Of a DNA stretch of 64,000 bases, positions 46,252 to 54,041 are shown one piece after another. The notes beneath the pieces are model-generated. The model ran no database searches. It was not told the origin of the DNA and saw only the letters and a program-made list of their open reading frames with translations. The position numbers and the translations under genes are program-made. The DNA comes from Haloparvum alkalitolerans (GTDB taxonomy: Archaea; Halobacteriota; Halobacteria; Halobacteriales; Haloferacaceae): contig NZ_JBNLIA010000013.1 of NCBI RefSeq assembly GCF_050122995.1, forward strand, positions 1 to 64,000, given 5' to 3'. How positions within the stretch are numbered: position 1 is the first letter of the stretch; each line of letters opens with the position of its first letter.

Positions 46252-47701
46252 TACGGAGTGCCTGCGGGAGCCGGTCGATTAAGTCCGTCGCCACGAGCCC
46301 GTACCCCCGTTCCTCGACCGCGGCGTCGCCCGCGCGCCCGTTGGCGTACGCGCCGACCGCGGCCGCGTCGAGCGGGCCCTGCGTCGCCGCCAGCGCGCCC
46401 ACGGCGCCCGCGAGCACGTCGCCGGTCCCGCCGACGGTCATGCCGGGGTTCCCGGTCCGGTTGACGCGCAGGTCCTCGCCGTCCGTTATCACGTCGTAGG
46501 TGCCCTTCACGAGGAGCGTGTGGCCGAGCTCCGCGGCGAACTCCCGGACCAGGTCCGCGCGCTCGCGCCAGTCCTCCGCACTCGGACCGCCCATCCGCCG
46601 GAGTTCGCCCTGATGCGGGGTACAGACGAGCGTCGCGTCGGTGTCGACATCGGGGACCACCTGCAGCGCGTCGGCGTCGACGACCGCCCGGCCCTCGTAG
46701 GCGCCGAGGAAGCGCTCGACGAACGAGAGGGTGGCGTCCGCGTCGCCGAGTCCGGGGCCGAAGACGACCGCGTCCTGTCCGGCCGCGAGGTCCGCGATCC
46801 GGTCGAGGTGCGGCGGCGCGAGCGTCTCGCCCGGGAAGCCGTGCACGATCAGGTTCTCGGAGAACCCCTGCACCTCCCGGGCGACGGACTCGGGACAGGC
46901 GACGCGGACGAGGTCCGCCCCCGCGCGCAGCGCCGCCCGCGCCGCGAGCGTCGGCGCGCCGGTGTAGGGACCGCCGCCGACCACCAGGACCTCGCCGTGG
47001 TCCCCCTTGTGACTCTGCGGATCGCGGTCGAGGCCGAGCAGGTCCCCCGGGCCGGTGAACAGTTCCGCGGCCTCTGGGATGCCGATGTCCGCGACCGTCA
47101 CGGGCACGCCGAGTTCCGGGAGTCCCGGCTTCGCGTCGTGGAACGTCACCACGCGGTCGGCGCGGACGGCGACGCGCTCGCCCGCCTCGTTCGCGGCGAC
47201 GTCCCCGGTGTCCGCGTCGACGCCCGAGGGCACGTCGACCGCGACGACCGTCGCGCCCGCGTCGCCGAGGTCGGTGATCCGCCGCGCGGCGGTGCGCTCC
47301 GGCTCGCGGAGCGCGCCGGTCACGCCGGTGCCGAGCATCGCGTCGACGACCACGTCCGGGTCGCCGAGGTCCAACTCCGCCGTGTCCATGACGGTCCGCG
47401 CGTCGACCTCGGCCTCCAGAAGCGCGTCCCAGTTCTCGCGGGCGATGTCGGTCGTGATCGACTCCGGGCGGCCGAGCAGGTGGACGGTCACGTCGAAGTC
47501 GGACAGAAACCGGGCCGCGGCGAAGGCGTCGCCGCCGTTGTTGCCGCGGCCGCAGACGAGGGCCACGGACGCGCCCGGCTCGGCGTGTGCGCGCACCTCG
47601 CGCGCGACGGCGTTGCCGGACGACTCCATCAACTGCTTGCGCGGCACCCCGAGCGCGGCCGCGTTGGCGTCGACCGCGGCCATCCGGTCTGCGGTGATCA
47701 T
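46244..47701 (-). CDS. nnrED: Bifunctional NAD(P)H-hydrate epimerase / ADP-dependent dehydratase (NnrE-NnrD)
   Basis: A 485-aa fusion that repairs hydrated NAD(P)H. The epimerase half (about 1-210) contains CGRGNNGGDAFAAARFL, VVDAMLGTGVTGALREPE and VDVPSGVDADTGDV. The dehydratase half (about 220-480), a ribokinase-like fold, has GDHGEVLVVGGGPYTGAPTLAARAALRAGADLVRVA, VFGPGLGD, VVDADALQVV and GNPGMTVGGTGDVLAGAVGAL with the catalytic Asp. Both halves appear complete. Start ATG 47701 (MITADRMAAVDANAAALG) was taken; upstream in-frame extension is low-complexity Arg/Gly. It is 98 bp downstream of the thioredoxin gene and overlaps moaC. Confidence 0.95.
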   Translation of the reverse strand: MITADRMAAVDANAAALGVPRKQLMESSGNAVAREVRAHAEPGASVALVCGRGNNGGDAFAAARFLSDFDVTVHLLGRPESITTDIARENWDALLEAEVDARTVMDTAELDLGDPDVVVDAMLGTGVTGALREPERTAARRITDLGDAGATVVAVDVPSGVDADTGDVAANEAGERVAVRADRVVTFHDAKPGLPELGVPVTVADIGIPEAAELFTGPGDLLGLDRDPQSHKGDHGEVLVVGGGPYTGAPTLAARAALRAGADLVRVACPESVAREVQGFSENLIVHGFPGETLAPPHLDRIADLAAGQDAVVFGPGLGDADATLSFVERFLGAYEGRAVVDADALQVVPDVDTDATLVCTPHQGELRRMGGPSAEDWRERADLVREFAAELGHTLLVKGTYDVITDGEDLRVNRTGNPGMTVGGTGDVLAGAVGALAATQGPLDAAAVGAYANGRAGDAAVEERGYGLVATDLIDRLPQALRNE

Positions 47702-47799
47702 GGAGAACGCTTCGCCGGCATCGGGATTAAGCGTGGGGGCGGCGGACTCCTCACCGCTTTCGCGGCCCGGTCGTCCTGCGCGTCGTCGGCCGCCGTCCG

Positions 47800-48285
47800 C
47801 TACGCGCCGTGGACCGCCTTCCGGAGCGCGCCCTCGGTCTGTGCCCCCGTGAGGCGCTCGGCGGGCTCGCCGTTTTTGAACACCAGCATCGTCGGCAGTC
47901 CCTGCACGCCGTACTGCCGACAGACCCCCTGATACCGGTCCGCGTCGACCTTTATCACCGCGGCGTCGGTGTTCGCGGCGAGCCGCTCCAGCGGCTCCTC
48001 CATCATCCGACAGGGACCGCACCAGTCGGCGTAGAAGTCGACCAAGGCGACCTCGTACCGGCCCGCGACCTCCGCGAGCGAGCCGCCGGTGAACGCGACC
48101 GGCTCCGCGGGCGTGCCGGCTCGGTCGTCGGCGTCCTGACCGCCCTCTCCGGCCTCTTCGCCGAGTTCGCCCTTCTCCGCCTTCTCGCGGAGTTCCTGCA
48201 GCTTCCGCTCGCGGATCGCCTCGATGTCGTCGCTCGCGTCGCCGGCGGTCGCGTCGCCGACGCCCGCGTCGCTCCGTTCGCTCAT
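47800..48285 (-). CDS. trxA: Thioredoxin with charged N-terminal extension
   Basis: A 161-aa protein. The thioredoxin domain (about 68-158) contains LVDFYADWCGPCRMMEEPL with the WCGPC redox site, VIKVDADRYQGVCRQYGVQGLPTMLVFKNGEPAERLTGAQTEGALRKAV. The first 65 residues are charged and partly helical (DDIEAIRERKLQELREKAEKGELGEEAGEG), which is longer than a standard thioredoxin of about 105 aa and may form a coiled coil or mediate binding. The start ATG 48285 is supported by the acidic MSERSDAGVGDATAGDASDD. It lies upstream of nnrED on the same strand; a disulfide-reducing role is expected. Confidence 0.93.
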   Translation of the reverse strand: MSERSDAGVGDATAGDASDDIEAIRERKLQELREKAEKGELGEEAGEGGQDADDRAGTPAEPVAFTGGSLAEVAGRYEVALVDFYADWCGPCRMMEEPLERLAANTDAAVIKVDADRYQGVCRQYGVQGLPTMLVFKNGEPAERLTGAQTEGALRKAVHGA

Positions 48286-48375
48286 GGACCGGGATACGCG
48301 CCTCGGGAACATAAGGGTTCGACGCGCGTGCGCGGTCGGCGCAACGCCTTCGGGGGAGGGACACGTTGGTCGGGC

Positions 48376-48762
48376 ATGAGCCGCGACGACCGCGACCTGG
48401 ACGCCTGGATCGAGGCCTACTGGGGGTGGGCCGGGGTCGCGGCGTTCCTGCTGCTATCGGTCGACCTGCTCACGTCGCTCGGCGCGGTCGCGGTCGTCGG
48501 GGTCGAACACGAGTCGAACCCCCTGATGGCGTGGCTTCTGGTCCAACCGGTCGCGGTGCTGGCCGGGGTCCACCTCGTGGCAGCGGGACTCATCATCCTC
48601 TTGCTCTACGGATTGCAGGAACTCGTCAAGGAGGCGCCCAGCCCCCAACAGCGCTTCCTGATGGTCGCCGCGGAGGCGTTTCTGGGGCTCCTCGTCGCCG
48701 CGGGCCTGTTCCTGCTCGCGAACAACCTCTCGGTCATCGTGCTCGGCGAGAGCCTGCTGTGA
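48376..48762 (+). CDS. Three-helix membrane protein of unknown function
   Basis: A 128-aa protein: a short charged N-terminus (MSRDDRDLDAWIEAYWGWAG), then helices VAAFLLLSVDLLTSLGAVAVVG, PLMAWLLVQPVAVLAGVHLVAAGLIILLLYGLQ, and AAEAFLGLLVAAGLFLLANNLSVIVLG. Between helices is NHLxx-type HESN. No family recognised. The start at ATG 48376 is in the divergent space with the thioredoxin gene. It is followed after about 75 bp by the Fe-S helicase gene on the same strand, which has its own TATA-like element, so the two are probably independent. Confidence 0.8.
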   Translation: MSRDDRDLDAWIEAYWGWAGVAAFLLLSVDLLTSLGAVAVVGVEHESNPLMAWLLVQPVAVLAGVHLVAAGLIILLLYGLQELVKEAPSPQQRFLMVAAEAFLGLLVAAGLFLLANNLSVIVLGESLL

Positions 48763-48804
48763 GGGGTCGCGGTCCCGGGCGGCCGCGACCGGCCCGGTCT
48801 GAAG

Positions 48805-48813
48805 AGTTTAAAC
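48805..48813 (+). promoter_or_regulatory. TATA-like element that decides the helicase start
   Basis: AGTTTAAAC is centred about 29 bp upstream of GTG 48838, but only about 8 bp upstream of ATG 48817. With a leaderless transcript typical of haloarchaea, transcription would begin at or near 48838, so the GTG is the likelier start. Confidence 0.65.
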
Positions 48814-48837
48814 CCGATGGGGCGCAACCCCGGGGCA

Positions 48838-51171
48838 GTGACTGACGCCCCGCCGTGGACCGACGTGTTCGGCCACCCCGAACCGTACGCCGAGCAGGCC
48901 GACGGCATCGACGCCGCCATCGACGCCGCCGACGAGGGCGGCTTCCTGGCGCTGGAGGGCGCCTGCGGCACCGGCAAGACGATGCTCGCGCTCACCGCTG
49001 GCATCGACCGCGTCCGCGACCCCGACTCGCCCTTCGAGCGCGTGTTCGTCCTCACGAGCGTCAAACAGCAGCTCCGCCAGTTCGAGACGGACCTGGAGAC
49101 GATCAACGCGAACCTCCCCGACGACTACCGGCCCGTCTCGGGACTGACGCTCGTCGGGAAGGCGGACGTCTGCCCGTACGCCCGCGAGAACCGCGGCGGC
49201 GTCGACCGCGAGAACGTCTACGAGCGCTGCGAGGGGCTCCGCGAGCGCACCAGGAACCTCGTGGGCGACGGCGGACCGACGACCACGGGGAACCTCGTCT
49301 CGGAGGCGACCGCGCAACAGGTCGGACTCGCGGACTCCGGGAGCGCAGGCGGCGGTGCGGAGTACCTCTCGGTCGACGGCGAGCCCACCCCCTACCGCCC
49401 CGACACCGAGGAGTACGGCGACACCGAGTTCTGTCCCTTCTACGCCGGCTTCCTGGACGACCTGCCGGAGGACGGCGAGCAGGCCGAGGCCGTGCCGTTC
49501 GACCCGACGGAGAAGGGCCACATCGACGCCGACGAACTCGTGAAGCTCGCCGCCGGCCACGGCTCCTGTCCCCACTCCGTGATGGGCGCGCTCGTGCCGG
49601 AGGTGGAGGTCGTCATCGGCAACTACTACCACGCGTTCGACCCGACGACGACGGAGACGTTCACGGGCGCGCTGCTGGACGACTCGACGTTCGTCGTCTG
49701 CGACGAGGCGCACATGCTCGAACCGCGCGTCCGCGACCTCGTGAGCGACCGCGTCGCGGACGCGAGCCTGCGCGACGCGGAGAACGAGCTCACGCGCGTC
49801 ATCCAGCCCGTGAAGTTCGACGACGAGGGGAGCTACACCGACGACGCGGACCTCGTCCGCGGCGAGCTGGCCGACAGCGACGTGACGGTCTCGGAGATCG
49901 AGCGCGTCCGCGAGTTCTACCGCGACCTCCGCGAGGAGCTGGACCGGCGCGTGGTCGAGCACCTCGACCGCGAGTCGCCCAGTTGGCGCGCGCACCTCGC
50001 GGACCTCGAGGACGCGGAGCTCCCCCTCCGGGACCCCGAGACGCCCGGGCAGGACGAGATAACGGCGTGGGCGAACCGCGAGGGGTACGAGGACCGCGTC
50101 TGGGCCAGGTGCGGCGCGGTCGGCGCGGTCGTCTCCCGCGTGCTCGACGAGCTGGAGGGCGAGGACAAACAGCGCGCCGCGCCGGGGGTCGGCCGGACGC
50201 TGAACGCGTGGTACCGCGAGGACCACGAGACGTTCTTCCGCGCCGTCGAGCTGGAGCGCACGTGGGACGAGACCGAGCCGCCCGAGAGCTGGCGGCGGGC
50301 GTTCAACGCCCGGCTCGCGCTGTACAACTGCCTGCCGAGCCGCGCCATCGGCGAGCGCCTCGGGGAGTTCGGCGGCGGCGTCCTGATGAGCGCGACGCTG
50401 GAGCCGCTCGACGTGTTCCGCGAGGTCTCCGGGCTCGACCACCTCGCGGAGGCGGGCCGCCCCATCGTCGAGCGTACCTACGGGCTGACGTTCCCCGAGG
50501 AGAACCGCGCGAGCTTCGCGGTCGACGCGCCGAAGTTCACCCACGACAACCGCGGCGCGCCGGGCGAGGCGAACCCGACGCGGACCGCCTACGTGGACTC
50601 GACCGCCGAGGTCGCGGGACGGGAGGGGAACGTCCTCGTCGGGATGCCCAACTACCGCGAGGCGAAGTGGATGGCCGGCGAGCTGGACGAGCGCCTCGAC
50701 AAGCCGGTGCTGTTCGACGAGTCCTCCGGCGACCGCGCCACGGAGTCGCTGAAGGACGACTTCTTCGCCGGCGGCGAGAAGGTGCTGGTGACGAGCCTCC
50801 GGGGCACGCTCACCGAGGGCGTCGACTACCGCGGCGACCGCCTCGAGGCGGCCGTGGTCTGCGGCGTCCCCATCATCAACACCGCCCGACCGCGGACGCG
50901 TGCCGTGGTCGCTGCCTACGACCGCCGGTTCGGCGACGGCTTCGAGACCGCGCTCACGGTGCCGGCGGTCAGAAAGGCGCGGCAGGCCGTGGGGCGAGTG
51001 ATCCGGGGGCCGGAGGAGCGCGGCGTCCGCGTCCTGCTGGACGCCCGCTACGCGCGGAACTCGTGGAACGCGGTCCGCGAGTACCTCCCGCCCCACGAGC
51101 GCGAGGAGTTCCAGCCGGTGAGCCCGGACATGCTCTCGTTCGCTCTCGATCGGTTCGAAGAGGACGAATAA
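48838..51171 (+). CDS. XPD/Rad3-like Fe-S DNA helicase (DEAH, superfamily 2)
   Basis: A 777-aa helicase (784 aa if ATG 48817 is used). Motif I is ALEGACGTGKTMLALTAG (about 40-55), motif II VVCDEAHML (DEAH). Four Cys in the expected order for a [4Fe-4S] domain are seen: VCPYARE, YERCEGL, EFCPFYAG and GSCPHSVM. Motifs V and VI are represented by LVTSLRGTLTEGVDYRGDRL and RKARQAVGRVIRGPEERGVRVL. The domain order agrees with XPD, the 5'-3' helicase of repair and transcription. The N-terminal VTDAPPWTDVFGHPEPYAEQADGID resembles the XPD start. It is followed by the largest family A repeat; no excision-repair gene is adjacent. Confidence 0.94.
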   Translation: MTDAPPWTDVFGHPEPYAEQADGIDAAIDAADEGGFLALEGACGTGKTMLALTAGIDRVRDPDSPFERVFVLTSVKQQLRQFETDLETINANLPDDYRPVSGLTLVGKADVCPYARENRGGVDRENVYERCEGLRERTRNLVGDGGPTTTGNLVSEATAQQVGLADSGSAGGGAEYLSVDGEPTPYRPDTEEYGDTEFCPFYAGFLDDLPEDGEQAEAVPFDPTEKGHIDADELVKLAAGHGSCPHSVMGALVPEVEVVIGNYYHAFDPTTTETFTGALLDDSTFVVCDEAHMLEPRVRDLVSDRVADASLRDAENELTRVIQPVKFDDEGSYTDDADLVRGELADSDVTVSEIERVREFYRDLREELDRRVVEHLDRESPSWRAHLADLEDAELPLRDPETPGQDEITAWANREGYEDRVWARCGAVGAVVSRVLDELEGEDKQRAAPGVGRTLNAWYREDHETFFRAVELERTWDETEPPESWRRAFNARLALYNCLPSRAIGERLGEFGGGVLMSATLEPLDVFREVSGLDHLAEAGRPIVERTYGLTFPEENRASFAVDAPKFTHDNRGAPGEANPTRTAYVDSTAEVAGREGNVLVGMPNYREAKWMAGELDERLDKPVLFDESSGDRATESLKDDFFAGGEKVLVTSLRGTLTEGVDYRGDRLEAAVVCGVPIINTARPRTRAVVAAYDRRFGDGFETALTVPAVRKARQAVGRVIRGPEERGVRVLLDARYARNSWNAVREYLPPHEREEFQPVSPDMLSFALDRFEEDE

Positions 51172-52156
51172 GGTGGATCGGGGCGTAGTGACCATGGTGT
51201 CGGACGGGACGTTTCCGTCGAAACCCCTGCTGCTCCGGACAGCAACGCCCAGAAAGCCCCAGCCGTCTCTCTCTACGACGTGCGAGGGTTTTCTGGTTCT
51301 GTCGCAGATCCTGCTGCTCTAGACAGCAACATCCAGAAAGCCCCAGCCGGCTCTCCCTACGACTGATCTGGATCTGCTACAAATGCTGCTCTAGACAGCA
51401 ACATCCAGAAAGCCCCAGCCGGCTCTCCCTACGACTGATCTGGATCTGCTACAAATGCTGCTCTAGACAGCAACATCCAGAAAGCCCCAGCCGGCTCGAC
51501 CCGCCGGGTTCCGGCAGACGGTCCGGGCTGCCTGCAGTGGCGGGCTGCCGGGCTGCGACTGCCGTCGTCCCGCTCGTTCCTCGCGGGACCCTCGCTGCGC
51601 GCTCGCGCCTCTCCGCAACACCCGGCGCGAGTGCTTACGTCGTCCGGGCGGGATCGAGCCGACTGCCCCTTTCAGTCCCACCCCGCACAGCACCGCACCG
51701 CGACCGCACCGCAGCCTCACACCTCCCCAACCTCGGCCGCGGGCCGGCCGCGAAACCGCAGCGCGGGACAAACCGCGTCCCGCTGGCCTCCGGCGTGCAG
51801 TGGCGCGCCGGAGACACCGCAGGCGGCCGGCCCGCGCCCTCCACCGAAAATCGGAGATTTTCGAGCAGCCAGCGTGCAGTAGCGCGCTGGCGACCTCGCG
51901 CGGTCGCGGCGACACAGGGTCGCCGCGGCGCACGCCGACCGCATCAGCACCGCCTCGCGGCGGACGAACGTTTTTCGCGGATCGGGCAGGACTCCCGCCG
52001 TGAGTGCAGCGCGACCGCGCCGGGTGCGGCGCATCGCCCCGCCGGTCGTCGGGGTCGATATCGCGGGCGTCGGCTGACGTTATCGATGGGCCTGACGCCG
52101 TCCGAAGGCGATCCACAGAAAAGCCTCGTCCTCGCCGGGTTCTCGAAAACCCGTTC
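51172..52156 (+). repeat. Family A repeat, largest copy with 72-bp tandem units (985 bp without a gene)
   Basis: The block begins with tandem units: a divergent copy from 51229 and three close copies starting GCTGCTCTAGACAGCAACAT at 51313, 51385 and 51457 (period 72 bp). Each includes CAGAAAGCCCCAGCCGGCTC and TCCCTACGAC. The third copy runs into GGCTCGACC, after which come the modules CTGCCCCTTTCAGTCCCACC, GCAGCCTCACACCTCCCCAA, a decayed central part, CACAGGGTCGCCGCGGCG and the 19-bp end at 51991-52009. The tail 52010-52156 has nothing recognised. Open frames through it give low-complexity peptides and are not credible genes. Confidence 0.85.
51313..51497 (+). repeat. 72-bp tandem repeat, about 2.6 units
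   Basis: Units begin at 51313, 51385 and 51457. The first two are nearly identical over 72 bp; the third keeps about 40 bp and then diverges at GGCTCGACC. Each unit has GCTGCTCTAGACAGC, an imperfect palindrome around TCTAGA, which may form a stem. Confidence 0.88.
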
Positions 52157-52462
52157 TCAGTCCCAGGTGATCCAGACGAGGAACGCGAGCGCGGCCGTCT
52201 CCAGCACGTGGAGCGCCATCATCGCGCGCCACGCGATGGCGGGCACGTCGGTCGCGAACCAGCCGGAGAGCATCGGGTCGACCAGGTAGATGTACAGCGA
52301 GAGGGCGTTCTCCGCCAGCAGCAGGAGGGCGAACACGGCGAGTCCCAGCGTGTGCTTCGTGCGGAACTCGAGGTAGTTGCGTCCCCACACCGCGATCAGC
52401 GCGAGGAGCAGGAGGACGTTGACGCCGGCCGCGACCCGGGCGACGTCGAACCAGAGACTCAT
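52157..52462 (-). CDS. Small membrane protein (partner of the wHTH gene)
   Basis: A 101-aa protein: MSLWFDVARVAAGVNVLLLLALIAVWGRNYLEFRTKHTLGLAVFALLLLAENALSLYIYLVDPMLSGWFATDVPAIAWRAMMALHVLETAALAFLVWITWD. Three helices are evident (about 8-28, 36-58, 77-97). The pattern VGRNYLEFRTKHTLGLAVFALLLLAENALSLYIYL is one I recall in haloarchaeal membrane proteins encoded next to winged-helix regulators. ATG 52462; the regulator gene lies 130 bp upstream on the same strand. Function unknown; a signal-sensing pair with the regulator is possible. Confidence 0.78.
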   Translation of the reverse strand: MSLWFDVARVAAGVNVLLLLALIAVWGRNYLEFRTKHTLGLAVFALLLLAENALSLYIYLVDPMLSGWFATDVPAIAWRAMMALHVLETAALAFLVWITWD

Positions 52463-52591
52463 CGTACCCTCCCTAGCGCGACCCCGCTTAAAACGACTTT
52501 CCCAAATTCGTTCCGAGTACCGCCCGAAACGGTCGCTGAAGCGGCTCCGTCGGCGAGCGGTGTCGTCCACGCCCGGCGGTCCGTACAGTCG

Positions 52592-52912
52592 TCAGCCATC
52601 CGTGTCCACCTGTTCCATGATCTCCTCGATGGTCTCCCAGTTGTTTCGCGCGCGGCCCGTCGGGAGGTAGACGGCGCCGTAGTCGTCGCCGCTCGTCTCG
52701 ACCACCCCGTTGTCCATCAGCACGTCGAGGTGGTGTCTGACGGTCTTGTAGTCCAGGTCGAGGTCCTCGGCCAACTGGTTCGCGTTCCGGGGACGCTCCT
52801 CGAGCGCCCGCAGCAGGCGCACGCGGTTCGGCCCGCCGCGCGTACCCGTCAACACGTACCAGAGAACCCCCTCCATCGTCACGGTCGACGGCCCGCCGTC
52901 ACCTAACTCCAT
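52592..52912 (-). CDS. Winged-helix (ArsR-like) transcriptional regulator
   Basis: A 106-aa protein with a winged helix at about 25-90: VLWYVLTGTRGGPNRVRLLRALEERPRNANQLAEDLDLDYKTVRHHLDVLMDNGVVETSGDDYGAVYLPT. The helix-turn-helix NANQLAEDLDLDYKTVRHHLDVL and wing GDDYGAVY are clear. The following WETIEEIMEQV is a short dimerisation-like helix. No metal-binding Cys is present, so sensing is by another means. Start ATG 52912. The downstream small membrane protein on the same strand (52157-52462) may be regulated by or signal to it. The MscS gene lies divergent-tandem to its 5' side. Confidence 0.88.
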   Translation of the reverse strand: MELGDGGPSTVTMEGVLWYVLTGTRGGPNRVRLLRALEERPRNANQLAEDLDLDYKTVRHHLDVLMDNGVVETSGDDYGAVYLPTGRARNNWETIEEIMEQVDTDG

Positions 52913-52949
52913 CGACGGGCGCGGCGGACCGAGGGGGACCCCGCGACGG

Positions 52950-53906
52950 TCACCGGTTCCGGCTCACCGGGAACGCCACGCGGTCGGGATGGTCGTTGAA
53001 CCGGTCGAGCACGCGCTCGTAAAGCCGGTTCTTGGCTCGCTGGCCGCGTCGCGGGTGGGTGAGGTACCGCAGCCGGAGTTCGACCCACGACTCCCCCTGC
53101 GTGACGTTCACCGAGGGGCCGTCGTGGACCTCCAACTCCACCGGGGTGTCGGCGAGCGCCTCACGGTAGGCGGCGATGCCGCGGGCCATCTCCTCGCCGA
53201 GCAGGTCCGTCGCCTCCTCGCGCATGACCTCGCGCGCGAAGTCCAGGTCCGTCTCGTAGGCCACCTGCACCGCGATCTCGTTCCAGACGTACGGGGAGCC
53301 GCCCCCGCCGAAGTTGACCACCTCCGAGGAGAGCACGACGCTGTTGGGGACCGTCACCACGCGGCCGGAGGGCTGGTTCGAGGAGACGAGTTCGCCGTTT
53401 ATCTCCCACAGCGTGGTGACGAGGAAATCCACCTCGATCACGTCGCCCTTCGCCTCGCCGATCCGGACGCGGTCGCCGACGCCGTAGGGCTGTTTGACGG
53501 TGATGTACACCCACGCAATCAGCGACAGGAGGGGTTGCTGGAGCGCGAACGTGATCGCGAACCCGACGACCCCCAGCGAGAAGAGGAGGCCGAGCCACTG
53601 CTGGGTCGCGACCGCGAGCACGCCGACGCCCCCGACGGCGCCGAAGAGGAGGCGGAGCACGTTCCGCGCGTTGTGCGCGCGACGCTTGTTCCCCGAGGAC
53701 CGCGCCAGCCCGAGCGCGAGTCGGTAGGCGCCGTAGCAGACCAGCACGACCGCCGAGGCGAGCAGGACCTTGGCGGCCGCGACGTCGATGTCGTACCCGC
53801 CGAGCGCGGGCAGGGTCGCCGCGGGCGCGGCCGTGGTGACGACGCCGGCCGCGAGCGCACACAGCGCGCCGGCGGCCACGGACCCGACGGGAACGAGGCG
53901 GTTCAC
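52950..53906 (-). CDS. mscS: MscS-type mechanosensitive ion channel
   Basis: A 318-aa channel: three N-terminal helices (PVGSVAAGALCALAAGVVTTA; AAKVLLASAVVLVCYGAYRLALGLA; the pore-lining helix LGVVGFAITFALQQPLLSLIAWVYI), then the MscS beta domain (QPYGVGDRVRIGEAKGDVIEVDFLVTTLWEINGELVSSNQPSGRVVTVPNSVVLSSEVVNF) and a C-terminal alpha-beta domain (about 220-318). Conserved Gly/Ala packing in TM3 fits. It releases solutes under osmotic downshock. GTG 53906 was chosen (VNRLVPVG), since the long upstream frame is not membrane-like and GTG follows a promoter-like gap. It is divergent from the MFS gene; a second MscS-like gene sits 3.6 kb away beside dacZ. Confidence 0.9.
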   Translation of the reverse strand: MNRLVPVGSVAAGALCALAAGVVTTAAPAATLPALGGYDIDVAAAKVLLASAVVLVCYGAYRLALGLARSSGNKRRAHNARNVLRLLFGAVGGVGVLAVATQQWLGLLFSLGVVGFAITFALQQPLLSLIAWVYITVKQPYGVGDRVRIGEAKGDVIEVDFLVTTLWEINGELVSSNQPSGRVVTVPNSVVLSSEVVNFGGGGSPYVWNEIAVQVAYETDLDFAREVMREEATDLLGEEMARGIAAYREALADTPVELEVHDGPSVNVTQGESWVELRLRYLTHPRRGQRAKNRLYERVLDRFNDHPDRVAFPVSRNR

Positions 53907-54041
53907 GGTTCGGTCGTTCCGGGGCAGCGACAAAACCGTTGCGTCGCCGGTGGCCCGTCCCGCCGTTCCCGGGCGGCCGGTGATGGCGCACACCGTGCCG
54001 CCACCGGGAGACTTTCGACGGGGGGCGGCCAACGCCCCGCC

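Noticed and set aside
51463..52289. Open frames of about 200-250 codons inside the 51172-52156 repeat
   Set aside because: They read as Arg/Ala/Pro-rich peptides in several frames on both strands, have no promoters, and follow repeat modules, so they are not credible genes.
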